Assembly (NCBI GenBank): GCA_913057925.1
Contig: CAJXPG010000029.1
Location: 1 to 34,043 of the forward strand
DNA length: 34,043 nucleotides
Source: an uncultured Colwellia sp.
Lineage (GTDB): Bacteria > Pseudomonadota > Gammaproteobacteria > Enterobacterales > Alteromonadaceae
Direction: 5' to 3'
Under the pieces are notes generated by a model, which did no database searches, had not been told where the DNA came from, and saw only the letters and a list, made by a program, of their open reading frames with translations. Below are positions 1 to 7,648 of this stretch, piece after piece. Within the stretch, counting starts at the first letter, position 1; the number at the start of each line of letters is the position of its first letter. Both the position numbers and the translations under genes were made by a program.

Positions 1-94
1 TAACCACATTACAAAAGCTCTGCCTTGTATAAATACCCAACAATTCGCTGCAAAAAAAATCTCGAAAGATCAACAGCCCCTAGATTAAAAATGA

Positions 95-118
95 AAAAGG
101 CAGCTTTAGCTGCCTTTT
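95..118. terminator. Rho-independent terminator, probably bidirectional
   Basis: A perfect 10-bp stem (95-104 paired with 109-118) with a TTTA loop has A-rich and T-rich outer arms, so it can end transcription from either side. It lies just beyond the stop codon of the minus-strand protease gene and would also serve any plus-strand gene ending at the left edge. Bases 1-94 show no supportable gene. Confidence 0.8.
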
Positions 119-137
119 AGGGAAGTGATATCAAGTA

Positions 138-2243
138 TCAACGGTTGCGACGATGTATTCTTAATAAAGCTAACATTATTAATAGTAAATAAGAGCTACT
201 ACCTCCACTTGATGAACTCGTTTCTTCTGGAGCCACTGGCATTGGTAACGGTACTGGCTCGGTTACAATTGTATCCGAAGTAAAGGAAACATTTTTTAAG
301 TAACCTTTATCTTTTCCGGCAGAAGTTAACTCATCTTTTTGGTAAAGCCATACTATTTGATGATCGCCTGCAGCTAAGTCATCAATAGTCACTGTTGTGT
401 AGTCGACTTCGCCAGAGATAAATGCTCTTTGCTCGCCATCAACTATCAAATAAAGTGCGTCATATGGCTCATCAGGAGTGTCAGTGTTTTCCTCAGAAGA
501 TACTGCCCAATCAAACGATAAGCTGCCAGAACCGTTGAAGGTTAACATAACAGAACTTTCTTGATCATCAGTTATGTTCCCGCTGACTATCGCTGCCTCA
601 GTATTATCTAGTTGCCAATTTTCAGCACCGCCACTGAACCAAAGTAGTTCACTTTCGCCGTTTGTTAATTGAGTCGCGATATTGCTGCTACTCCCTATGG
701 CTTGAGCCGTTATATAAGACTGACTGGCTGGGATACTATCGTTATCGCTATTAATGACAATGCGTGTTTTTTGCTCGCCAAGGTTTTTTGCATCGAAAGA
801 GAGTTGAATTTGACACGTTTGCTGAGCAGTTAAAGTGGTACAATTATTGGTATTTAATTCGAAACCTGTACTGCCGACTTTATCAACCATTAAGGTGTAT
901 GTGAGGTTAGCAGTAAAAGCACTGTTATTAGTTACAGAAAGTTGCTGCGTTTGTACTTTATTTTGTGGGGTAATAGCAAAGTCATAATTAGGCTCGATTG
1001 CTATACCTTCAGTAATGCTATGAATCCATTCGGTGAACTCACCTACTCTTGCATAAACATCCGGAAATGCAGCATCGGCACAGCCTATTCCATAGCTAAC
1101 GATACCAACTTGTTGCCATCCTTCGTTGGTATTAACCACTAATGGGCCGCCACTGTCACCTTGGCATGAGCCTTTGCCACCGCCAGAAAACTCAGCACAA
1201 AGCATGGTGTCAGTAATACCAACTTGCTCTGGGGATACCGTAGTATTTTGCAAGTTACTATAACCTTGCGCTAACTTATCTTTACATTGGGTATTGGTAA
1301 GTAAAGACAACTCTACTTGATGGAGTATATCTGGTTGGCTATTAGCCGGCTGTTCATCATCAGCACCATAAGCGGTGCGATTGCCCCAGCCAATTACCGT
1401 TGCATAACTTGCCATGTCTGCAAATTGATTGGTTAGCTCTGCACTAGCAAGGGTAAGGGACGGATGGTTTAGACTTTCTGTTAATTCAATTAAGGCAATG
1501 TCATTGTTAAACGAAGCACTTTCTTGATATTGCGGGTGCATGTATATTTGTTTAACGGCTTTAGCATTGTTTGCACCATTACTTAAATCATATTCACCCA
1601 CATTAACTTTTAAGGTTGTAATATCTGCGTCTTCAACACAATGCGCAGCGGTAAGTACCCACTTACTACCAATAAAGCTAGCACCACAGCTTGAGCTTTG
1701 CACTAGTGCTGATTGCTCAGATACACTTAGTGTAGCAGTACTATCAAGTTGACTTAGTAAAGCAGCACCGTCAGTTTGACTAATAGCAACTACGGGTATG
1801 GAACCAGTAAAACCATCGCCAAGCGTGCCATTGATTTCGCCAGCAATATTATTAAATATTATTGCGCCTATGCCACCCCCTGCTTGGCAGTTATCAACTT
1901 TTACCGAAAAATCTATTTCACCACGTTTAATTAAACATATTTTATCTGTGGCTAAGCTACATTGGTTATCACCTAGACCACAATCTACCATTGAGGCACT
2001 GGCTTGTCCTGCGGGACTATTTGAGAAATAGTTGCTATCAATAGCGCTCCCGGCAACATCCAGAGAGCTGACAATATCGTTATAGGTAAAAACGAGGGCA
2101 GACATCCATGGCCAGTCACCCTCCGAGGCTAGTTCGCCGCCGACAATTTTCGGTTTGATTAACGGGGAGTTTGCTTGTTGAGTTGCACTTGCAACAGGTG
2201 TTATTAATGATATTACTAATAAGGTAAAAAATAAGTACTTCAT
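138..2243 (-). CDS. Secreted chymotrypsin-fold (S1A) serine protease with inserted PA domain and GlyGly-CTERM-like tail
   Basis: A 701-residue exported endopeptidase. A signal peptide (about 1-20, ending VASA) is followed by a short propeptide and the activation motif IVGG at 33-36, which would be cut after Lys32. The catalytic triad is His201 (TAAHC), Asp248 (NNDIAL) and Ser364 (GDSGGP). Residues about 52-185, between the N-terminal strand and the His loop, form a protease-associated (PA) domain, an insertion in the protease fold. The position equivalent to trypsin 189 is Gly358 and that equivalent to 226 is Asp395, so specificity may be broader than tryptic. After about 410 come an Ig-like anchor domain and a beta-rich domain, then a Pro/Ser linker and a tail with Gly-Gly (680-681), a hydrophobic stretch and a basic end. 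That tail resembles GlyGly-CTERM signals handled by rhombosortase after type II secretion (family knowledge). An AGGG ribosome site precedes the ATG. The substrate is unknown. Confidence 0.9.
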   Translation of the reverse strand: MKYLFFTLLVISLITPVASATQQANSPLIKPKIVGGELASEGDWPWMSALVFTYNDIVSSLDVAGSAIDSNYFSNSPAGQASASMVDCGLGDNQCSLATDKICLIKRGEIDFSVKVDNCQAGGGIGAIIFNNIAGEINGTLGDGFTGSIPVVAISQTDGAALLSQLDSTATLSVSEQSALVQSSSCGASFIGSKWVLTAAHCVEDADITTLKVNVGEYDLSNGANNAKAVKQIYMHPQYQESASFNNDIALIELTESLNHPSLTLASAELTNQFADMASYATVIGWGNRTAYGADDEQPANSQPDILHQVELSLLTNTQCKDKLAQGYSNLQNTTVSPEQVGITDTMLCAEFSGGGKGSCQGDSGGPLVVNTNEGWQQVGIVSYGIGCADAAFPDVYARVGEFTEWIHSITEGIAIEPNYDFAITPQNKVQTQQLSVTNNSAFTANLTYTLMVDKVGSTGFELNTNNCTTLTAQQTCQIQLSFDAKNLGEQKTRIVINSDNDSIPASQSYITAQAIGSSSNIATQLTNGESELLWFSGGAENWQLDNTEAAIVSGNITDDQESSVMLTFNGSGSLSFDWAVSSEENTDTPDEPYDALYLIVDGEQRAFISGEVDYTTVTIDDLAAGDHQIVWLYQKDELTSAGKDKGYLKNVSFTSDTIVTEPVPLPMPVAPEETSSSSGGSSSYLLLIMLALLRIHRRNR

Positions 2244-2352
2244 GACAATGACCCTAATTTATTTGTTAACACTGTATTAACATGTAGGCAAGTTATCTTA
2301 CTCTGATTATAACTGCAATGTTTAAAAGTATAGGAGCATTTTTATACCGTGA

Positions 2353-2709
2353 CTATTTCAAGCTAGCTAATTCTGCCCTTTTAAAAGGTAAGTATGCAAA
2401 AGCAAAGAATAAAATAAATACAATAGCAGTACCTATGTCGTGTTGTGTATCACTTAAAAAATTAAAATAACTTAAGCTGTTCTCTAACAGCGCGATGACA
2501 ACACCAGCCAGAATTAAAACAATATGATTAGAGTGACCAAGAGCACCTAATTTTTTGGCTAAAGCGTAACCTAACACCGGAAAAAATGACCAAATAATAA
2601 AAACAATTAAGGCAAAGAACATAGCTGAGGGAGCTATGTCAGTGCGCGAAAAAACCTCGGCAATGGGATAAAGTTGAGTGATTACATAACCTAAAAATAA
2701 ATAAAGCAT
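2353..2709 (-). CDS. Small hypothetical membrane protein downstream of hemJ
   Basis: A 118-residue protein I do not recognise. It has about four hydrophobic segments (roughly 1-15, 29-50, 62-80 and 90-107), few charges between them and a short basic end, so it is almost certainly in the inner membrane. It starts 33 bases after the hemJ stop on the same strand, with an AAGG ribosome site, so it is probably the last gene of a clcA-hemJ operon. No enzymatic motif is visible. A role linked to heme synthesis or ion balance is suggested only by position. No clear terminator follows, so read-through into the protease gene 109 bases further on is possible. Confidence 0.7.
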   Translation of the reverse strand: MLYLFLGYVITQLYPIAEVFSRTDIAPSAMFFALIVFIIWSFFPVLGYALAKKLGALGHSNHIVLILAGVVIALLENSLSYFNFLSDTQHDIGTAIVFILFFAFAYLPFKRAELASLK

Positions 2710-2742
2710 GGCGGACCTTAACGAGTTATCAATTATTCATCA

Positions 2743-3189
2743 TCACATGGGTTTAACGTAGGCTAAAATAATGACGGCAAATAATATCAGTACCGGTATT
2801 TCATTAAATATTCGATAAAACTTTCCTGACCGTTGGTTCTTATCCTGAGCAAAAGTTTTAACTAATTTGAAGCAATAGCCATGGTAGATATAAAGCACAA
2901 TAACTAACGTTAGTTTTATGTGCAGCCATTTCGCCGCAACAAACCAGTCGTGCCCGTAGGCATGAATTATTGCTAGTCCTAAGATAAGAGTAAACAAAGC
3001 AAAAGGCGTAACAAAATACAGTAAACGTCTTTCCATGCCTTTTAATTGCTCAGCGACCTCGGTGGAGTTTGTTTCAGCATGATTGACAAATAATCTGGGT
3101 AAATAAAATATGCCGGCAAACCATGCCACCATAAAAATAACATGAAAGGCTTTAAGCCAAAGAATGTTATTGATTAAAAAACTAGTCAT
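2743..3189 (-). CDS. hemJ: Protoporphyrinogen IX oxidase HemJ
   Basis: HemJ converts protoporphyrinogen IX to protoporphyrin IX, the penultimate step of heme synthesis, in the inner membrane of bacteria lacking HemG/HemY. The 148-residue length and four hydrophobic helices fit. Visible family features are the N-terminal WLKAFHVIFMVAWFAG block with His16, an arginine pair near 54-55, the segment AAKWLHIKL (87-93) with conserved basic residues, and the FNEIPVL segment before the last helix. The start ATG overlaps the stop of the upstream CLC gene by one base (TAATG), which suggests translational coupling. I am confident of the family; the enzymatic role is inferred from it. Confidence 0.9.
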   Translation of the reverse strand: MTSFLINNILWLKAFHVIFMVAWFAGIFYLPRLFVNHAETNSTEVAEQLKGMERRLLYFVTPFALFTLILGLAIIHAYGHDWFVAAKWLHIKLTLVIVLYIYHGYCFKLVKTFAQDKNQRSGKFYRIFNEIPVLILFAVIILAYVKPM

Positions 3190-4910
3190 TAAAGCAATTT
3201 TCCTTCTACTAAATAAACTCTAAGTTGTTCGAAAGTAACTAAACCAATACAGTGGTTTAAGTCTTTATGATAAATGTATACCGCCCCACAGCGTTGCTCA
3301 ACTAACGCGAGGTAGGCCTCAGCTAATGTCGCTTGATGATTTAATGGCAGGAGTTTATGTATTACTAATTCCTGAGCTAAACTGTGCTTAATATCTTCAC
3401 TCGTTTCATCAACTATATCAGTATCAATTTGCGCCCAATAAAAATCATGATATTCACTATTCTCAATAGGTTCTTTGTTAATAATTAATTGTGATTCACC
3501 AGTGTTTATCAGTTCACCGGTAATTGTTCTATTACTTGCGTTCTCCAAAATGGTGAGATTATCTTTCATCACAGCCAATACCCCGATATTTTGCAATGAT
3601 TCTTCAATGGGCGGCTTGCGATAGAGCAAGTTTTGCGCATCTAATTGCATAGTAAAGATAGATTCATTTTTACAAAGCTGCCTAGAAATGATGGTGGCAA
3701 TAGTGATGACAATCATGGCAGGTAGCACTAACTCAAGTTGGCTAGAGAGTTCAACAACAGCTAACAGAGCGGCTAATGGCGCATTTAAGCTAGCCGCCAT
3801 AAAGCCTGCCATCCCCATTAAAATAAAATCCGTACTAATCTGCTCTTCAGGGAAAATTAACACTATTAGTGCACTAGTGCAGGCTCCTGCAATAGCGCCA
3901 ATTCCAATAGTAGGCCCAACAATTCCTCCCGGTATTCCTAATCCTAAAGCAAACATGGTCATTAATAACTTGGCCACTAATAAACTTAACAACAATCCAA
4001 GTTGTAAGTCACTAGTCAGTGAAAGGTCTATGGCACTTGTACCTGTGCCCATCGCCTCTGGTACTAAATAACCTAAAGCGCCAGTGATAACTGCAGCTAA
4101 CATCAATCTTGGCACAATATGATATTTCACACTTTGCTTGATTATTAATACCAGGTATTTATTAAACCATGCGGCCAGTAATCCAAGGAATATACCTAAT
4201 ATGATTAAGGTAAAATAATGATATTGCTCTAAAGCAACCGTATGGAAATAATTAAAATTATGGCTTGTACCCAGCACATTTTGAGTGATTAGTGATCCAA
4301 CAATTGACGCTAACATTACCGGGACAAAAATATGAATTTTATATTCCCGCATGATGACTTCCATCACAAAAATTACTGCCGCTATAGGGGTGTTAAACGT
4401 TGCTGCTATGCCTGCGGCAATTCCACAGGCACATAAAGTGCGTATGCTATTGTAAGGTAATTTTAAAACACTACCCAAATAACTGCTACATGCAGCTCCA
4501 AGGTGGACAGCAGGCCCTTCACGGCCAACAGAAAAACCAGAAGCCAGCGCTACAGCACTGCCCCAAAACTGATTCAAGGTATTCTTAAAAGGGATAACAC
4601 CATGGGCGACTTTTAAACGATGTAAAACGAAGGGAATGCCTGTACGAAGGTACTTATATCCAGTTATCCAAGCAATTAATAAGATGATAATAGAGCCAAT
4701 AATCGGTAAATCAAAACGACTTACTTCATCTAAACTGTTATAGTTGTCGCGCTTTATTAAGTAGAGCTGTTGGATCTCTTCAATAGTTAAGGTAAAAAGT
4801 ACCACTAATAACGCAGAAGCGCAGCCACCAATAATGGCAAGCAAACATATTTGCCAAGTTGTTTTTGGCAAAGCGAGATGTTTTCTGATTGCTGCAATTG
4901 ATATTATCAT
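3189..4910 (-). CDS. CLC-family chloride channel/transporter with C-terminal CBS-like region
   Basis: A 573-residue CLC protein that moves chloride across the inner membrane. CLC signatures are TGIPF (90-94), GREGP with the gating Glu131 (129-133) and GIPGGIVGP (325-333). After the last helix (about 410) an about 150-residue cytosolic part follows, whose end (about 510-570) looks like a CBS domain. The pair corresponding to E. coli ClcA Glu202-Glu203 reads Glu184-Val185, so the internal proton-transfer glutamate appears replaced by valine, as in animal CLC channels; passive conduction is therefore possible. I chose the ATG at 4910. A TTG 13 codons upstream would overlap the divergent gene and has no better ribosome site. 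The next gene, hemJ, overlaps by one base. Only 23 bases separate this start from the divergent DUF6776 gene. Confidence 0.9.
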   Translation of the reverse strand: MIISIAAIRKHLALPKTTWQICLLAIIGGCASALLVVLFTLTIEEIQQLYLIKRDNYNSLDEVSRFDLPIIGSIIILLIAWITGYKYLRTGIPFVLHRLKVAHGVIPFKNTLNQFWGSAVALASGFSVGREGPAVHLGAACSSYLGSVLKLPYNSIRTLCACGIAAGIAATFNTPIAAVIFVMEVIMREYKIHIFVPVMLASIVGSLITQNVLGTSHNFNYFHTVALEQYHYFTLIILGIFLGLLAAWFNKYLVLIIKQSVKYHIVPRLMLAAVITGALGYLVPEAMGTGTSAIDLSLTSDLQLGLLLSLLVAKLLMTMFALGLGIPGGIVGPTIGIGAIAGACTSALIVLIFPEEQISTDFILMGMAGFMAASLNAPLAALLAVVELSSQLELVLPAMIVITIATIISRQLCKNESIFTMQLDAQNLLYRKPPIEESLQNIGVLAVMKDNLTILENASNRTITGELINTGESQLIINKEPIENSEYHDFYWAQIDTDIVDETSEDIKHSLAQELVIHKLLPLNHQATLAEAYLALVEQRCGAVYIYHKDLNHCIGLVTFEQLRVYLVEGKLL

Positions 4911-4933
4911 TATAGGATTATAATACTTTACAA

Positions 4934-5653
4934 ATGAAATGGTTAGCAAAAATAAATCTAGGTATTGTTATTGAGCGCTTAGGTACCTTTAAATCAGCTT
5001 TGTTTTTAATAACTGTAATAAGCCTGTGTTTGTTTACCGGTTATCGTTTAGGTAATTATTATCATCATTTTCAATTAACTAGCCTTGAACAGCAAAAGCT
5101 CAGATTAGAGCAACTCTATCAGCAACAAGAAGAAAGCATCGCGAGAATTCATACCCTAGAAGTTGAATTGGCTGTAGAGCAACTAGCGAATAAAAAAGCA
5201 CAATCTTTACTTAAAACAGCCGCACAAGAGCAGTTTGAAGTAAAAAAACAGTTGGCTTTTTATGAAAAAGTGATGGCACCAGAAAAACAAGCTGCGGGCT
5301 TGTTGGTGGAAAATGTTAAATTAACCGCAACCAATAATCCTCGACAATATAATTTTCAAGTGACTTTAGTGCAACAACAATTGAAGCGTCGCTATAGTAA
5401 AGGCTATATCGACATTGCGTTTCAAGGAAGAACGAGTGAAAAGTCGATAACTTTGAAGTTATCAGACGTTGCCAAACTTGATACTAAAGATCTTAAATTT
5501 AGTTTTCAATATTTTCAAATCATTAGCGGCACTTTTACCTTACCTGAAGATTTCTCCCCCGAAACAGTTTTGGTTTCAGCAATATTAACTAAGTCTCGAT
5601 GGCAAAAGTACTTAAAGAAAGATATGCAAGTACCTTGGCAACTAAGTCTGTAG
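4934..5653 (+). CDS. DUF6776-type membrane-anchored coiled-coil protein
   Basis: A 239-residue protein with a short cytoplasmic start, one transmembrane helix (about 20-40), a Gln/Glu/Lys/Leu-rich coiled coil (about 48-115), and a beta-rich C-terminal domain (about 122-239) presumably in the periplasm. It matches the general plan of the DUF6776 proteins found next to erpA in many gammaproteobacteria, often beside a bactofilin gene. No bactofilin gene is present between it and erpA here. Function is unknown; the architecture suggests an envelope scaffold or assembly factor. It is divergent from the CLC gene, with start codons 23 bases apart, so promoters of the pair must overlap coding sequence. 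The family name is from memory of the gene neighbourhood and architecture. Confidence 0.75.
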   Translation: MKWLAKINLGIVIERLGTFKSALFLITVISLCLFTGYRLGNYYHHFQLTSLEQQKLRLEQLYQQQEESIARIHTLEVELAVEQLANKKAQSLLKTAAQEQFEVKKQLAFYEKVMAPEKQAAGLLVENVKLTATNNPRQYNFQVTLVQQQLKRRYSKGYIDIAFQGRTSEKSITLKLSDVAKLDTKDLKFSFQYFQIISGTFTLPEDFSPETVLVSAILTKSRWQKYLKKDMQVPWQLSL

Positions 5654-5666
5654 GCGTTAGCGAATA

Positions 5667-5691
5667 ATACTTGATTAAATTAGTCAGGTTT
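5667..5691 (+). promoter_or_regulatory. Candidate IscR type-1 operator at erpA promoter
   Basis: The 25 bases match the published E. coli IscR type-1 consensus (ATASYYGACTRWWWYAGTCRRSTAT) at 23 positions by my count. Mismatches are one base in the left GACT half (GATT here) and one near the right end. The site covers the -35 hexamer of the erpA promoter, where bound [2Fe-2S]-IscR would block transcription. E. coli erpA is a known IscR-repressed gene, so the placement makes biological sense. No iscR gene is in this window. Confidence 0.75.
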
Positions 5692-5699
5692 AAGATAAT
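5671..5699 (+). promoter_or_regulatory. Sigma-70 promoter of erpA
   Basis: TTGATT (5671-5676) and GATAAT (5694-5699) are separated by exactly 17 bases, each differing from consensus at one or two positions. Predicted transcription starts near 5706, leaving a leader of about 60 bases before the erpA ATG. The -35 lies inside the IscR-like operator. Confidence 0.75.
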
Positions 5700-5768
5700 C
5701 CCCCCTGTTATTATTGATTCGCTTTAATAGCGTATTTTAATCTAGTTAACTGTCCTAAGTAGAGCACC

Positions 5769-6110
5769 ATGTCTAACCCAGAATTACCTATTAAGTTTAC
5801 CGATGCTGCAGCAAATAAAGTTCTATCGTTAATCACTGAAGAAGAAAACCCAGAACTTAAATTAAGAGTTTATGTAACTGGCGGTGGTTGCTCAGGTTTC
5901 CAGTACGGTTTCACTTTCGATGAAAAAGTGAATGACGGTGATATGACCATAGAAAAACAAGGTGTTGTTATGGTGATCGACCCAATGAGTCTGCAATACT
6001 TAGTTGATGGTGAAGTTGACTACCTAGAAAGCTTAGAAGGCAGTCGATTTGTGGTTACCAACCCAAATGCGACAACTACCTGTGGTTGTGGTTCTTCTTT
6101 TTCAATTTAA
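5769..6110 (+). CDS. erpA: A-type iron-sulfur insertion protein ErpA
   Basis: ErpA carries Fe-S clusters to apoproteins; in E. coli it serves isoprenoid-pathway enzymes such as IspG/IspH and is essential for aerobic growth. The 113-residue length is typical. The three cluster cysteines are visible: Cys41 in GGGCSGFQ and Cys105/Cys107 in the C-terminal TCGCGSSF. The N-terminal start ([15 protein letters not shown]) fits the ErpA subgroup rather than IscA or SufA. A GAG ribosome element precedes the ATG. The gene is monocistronic: it has its own promoter with an IscR-like operator and is followed by a strong terminator. Confidence 0.97.
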   Translation: MSNPELPIKFTDAAANKVLSLITEEENPELKLRVYVTGGGCSGFQYGFTFDEKVNDGDMTIEKQGVVMVIDPMSLQYLVDGEVDYLESLEGSRFVVTNPNATTTCGCGSSFSI

Positions 6111-6174
6111 TCATTGAAGCAATTAATTAGTGCGAGTTGTCTAAGCTAGCTCCCTAATAGTAAAATGACTTTAT

Positions 6175-6200
6175 AAATGCCGACTACTTGTCGGCATTTT
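6175..6200 (+). terminator. Rho-independent terminator after erpA
   Basis: A perfect 10-bp stem (6175-6184 with 6190-6199), five-base loop and trailing T run lie 64 bases after the erpA stop. Confidence 0.85.
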
Positions 6201-6243
6201 AGATCTAAGCGCCTGTTCCTGAAAATAGCCACTCCTCTCTATG

Positions 6244-6252
6244 TGCTATAGT
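6244..6252 (+). promoter_or_regulatory. Extended -10 promoter of the GGDEF gene
   Basis: TGCTATAGT matches the TGn extended -10 followed by a five-of-six -10 hexamer, 39 bases before the start codon. No good -35 is seen, as is allowed for extended -10 promoters. Confidence 0.5.
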
Positions 6253-6291
6253 AAAAGCTACCTTTCGATGGCTAGCGCGCATAGATAAAAT

Positions 6292-7461
6292 ATGGTTGAT
6301 GAATCTCAGTCTTCTACAATAGCTTTTATGCAAAAAATTTTTGCCTACCTAGGCAGCAGTAAAAGCACGGATAACTTACTTAAATCTATTCACCAAAGTC
6401 TGAAAACCGTTATTTATGCCGATAATTTTTATGTGGTAGTAATGAGTGGGGCAGAGCGATTTGCTACTTTTCCTTATTATCGTGATGTTATTGATGATAT
6501 TTCAGTGGATGAACTCAATTTAGTACCGCTAGAAAAGTTAGCCAAAACTCTGACACTTTATGCGATAAAAAAGAAAAAAGTAGTCTGCTTAACACGAAGT
6601 GAAATAGAGACACTTGAGCTTGCAGGAGAGGTTGAAGTGATCGGAACTATGCCAGAACAATGGTTATGCTTTCCGCTGCATCATCAAGGGGCTTATTTAG
6701 GGAATTTTGTTGTTCAATCATATAGAACAAAAGATGAATACAGCCAGCATGATGTTGATGTTCTGGTACTGATCAGCCATGTTATCGCAGCGGCGCTTTC
6801 TTTGTTTAAACGTAACTCTCAACTTAGTGATGCCCTCAATGAACTTCAATTTCATAAGGATCAGTTAACAGAAAAAGTACACGAGCGTACCGCTAAGCTC
6901 GAAGATGCCTTGACTAAACTGCAAGATGAAGTTGCTAAAGGTAAGCTACTGGAGGATAAATTAAAGTTCTTTGCTTTTCATGATAGCTTGACCAACCTAT
7001 ATAACCGTAAATACCTATTAGACCAATTGACCCTACTCAAATCGAGAAGCCAGAGGCAAGTAACTCATATTGCTATTGCCTTTTTAGATCTCGATGGTTT
7101 TAAAACAATTAATGATCGACACGGACACGCATGTGGAGATCATGTATTGAAAGTTACCGCACAACGCTTACACAGCTGCTTTCGCCAACATGACATTATT
7201 GCACGGTTTGGTGGTGATGAGTTCGTGGTTTTATTTAATGATAAAGTCCTAGCACACGATTTATCAGGGATATTAACGCGGGTAATTAGCTTAATTTCTA
7301 GTGAAATAAACTATCAAGATAAAACCATCTCTGTTGGTGTTAGCATTGGTGTTGCACAATCAGAACAACTGAATATTGATACCCAAGCACTACTTGAAAG
7401 CGCAGACAAATCTTTATATCGAGCAAAAACCCAAGGAAAGGGCTGTTATATATATAATTAG
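6292..7461 (+). CDS. GAF-like sensor diguanylate cyclase (GGDEF)
   Basis: It synthesises cyclic di-GMP from two GTP. The 389-residue protein has a GAF-like sensory domain (about 15-170), an amphipathic coiled linker (about 175-222) and a C-terminal GGDEF domain (about 225-389). The active-site motif GGDEF (307-311) is intact. An inhibitory-site motif R298-Q-H-D301 sits the standard five residues before it, so product feedback inhibition is expected. There is no signal peptide or membrane segment, so it should be cytoplasmic and sense an internal signal; the ligand is unknown. The ATG at 6292 has only a weak ribosome site. It is a single gene between the erpA terminator and the RND operon. An HD-GYP hydrolase and motX lie within 9 kb. 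Confidence 0.93.
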   Translation: MVDESQSSTIAFMQKIFAYLGSSKSTDNLLKSIHQSLKTVIYADNFYVVVMSGAERFATFPYYRDVIDDISVDELNLVPLEKLAKTLTLYAIKKKKVVCLTRSEIETLELAGEVEVIGTMPEQWLCFPLHHQGAYLGNFVVQSYRTKDEYSQHDVDVLVLISHVIAAALSLFKRNSQLSDALNELQFHKDQLTEKVHERTAKLEDALTKLQDEVAKGKLLEDKLKFFAFHDSLTNLYNRKYLLDQLTLLKSRSQRQVTHIAIAFLDLDGFKTINDRHGHACGDHVLKVTAQRLHSCFRQHDIIARFGGDEFVVLFNDKVLAHDLSGILTRVISLISSEINYQDKTISVGVSIGVAQSEQLNIDTQALLESADKSLYRAKTQGKGCYIYN

Positions 7462-7648
7462 CTCCGACTTGCAATTAGTCTCTGGTTTTAAATCAAAGTT
7501 AACCGATAAACAGTTGTTAAAAACTCCTTAATTTCCTTGTTTATTGTTGTAAATAGCAATGTCTAGCTAATAGATACAATTTGTTGCAAGTTAACTTATC
7601 CTGTTCAAATAAAACGCGTTATCATAGCGGCCATCAAATGGAGATATA

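Noticed and set aside
4895-4930. Fur-box-like ATAATGATAAT sequence near the CLC start
   Set aside because: It matches only half of the Fur dyad and is mostly formed by the first codons (Met-Ile-Ile-Ser-Ile); AT-rich chance is likely.
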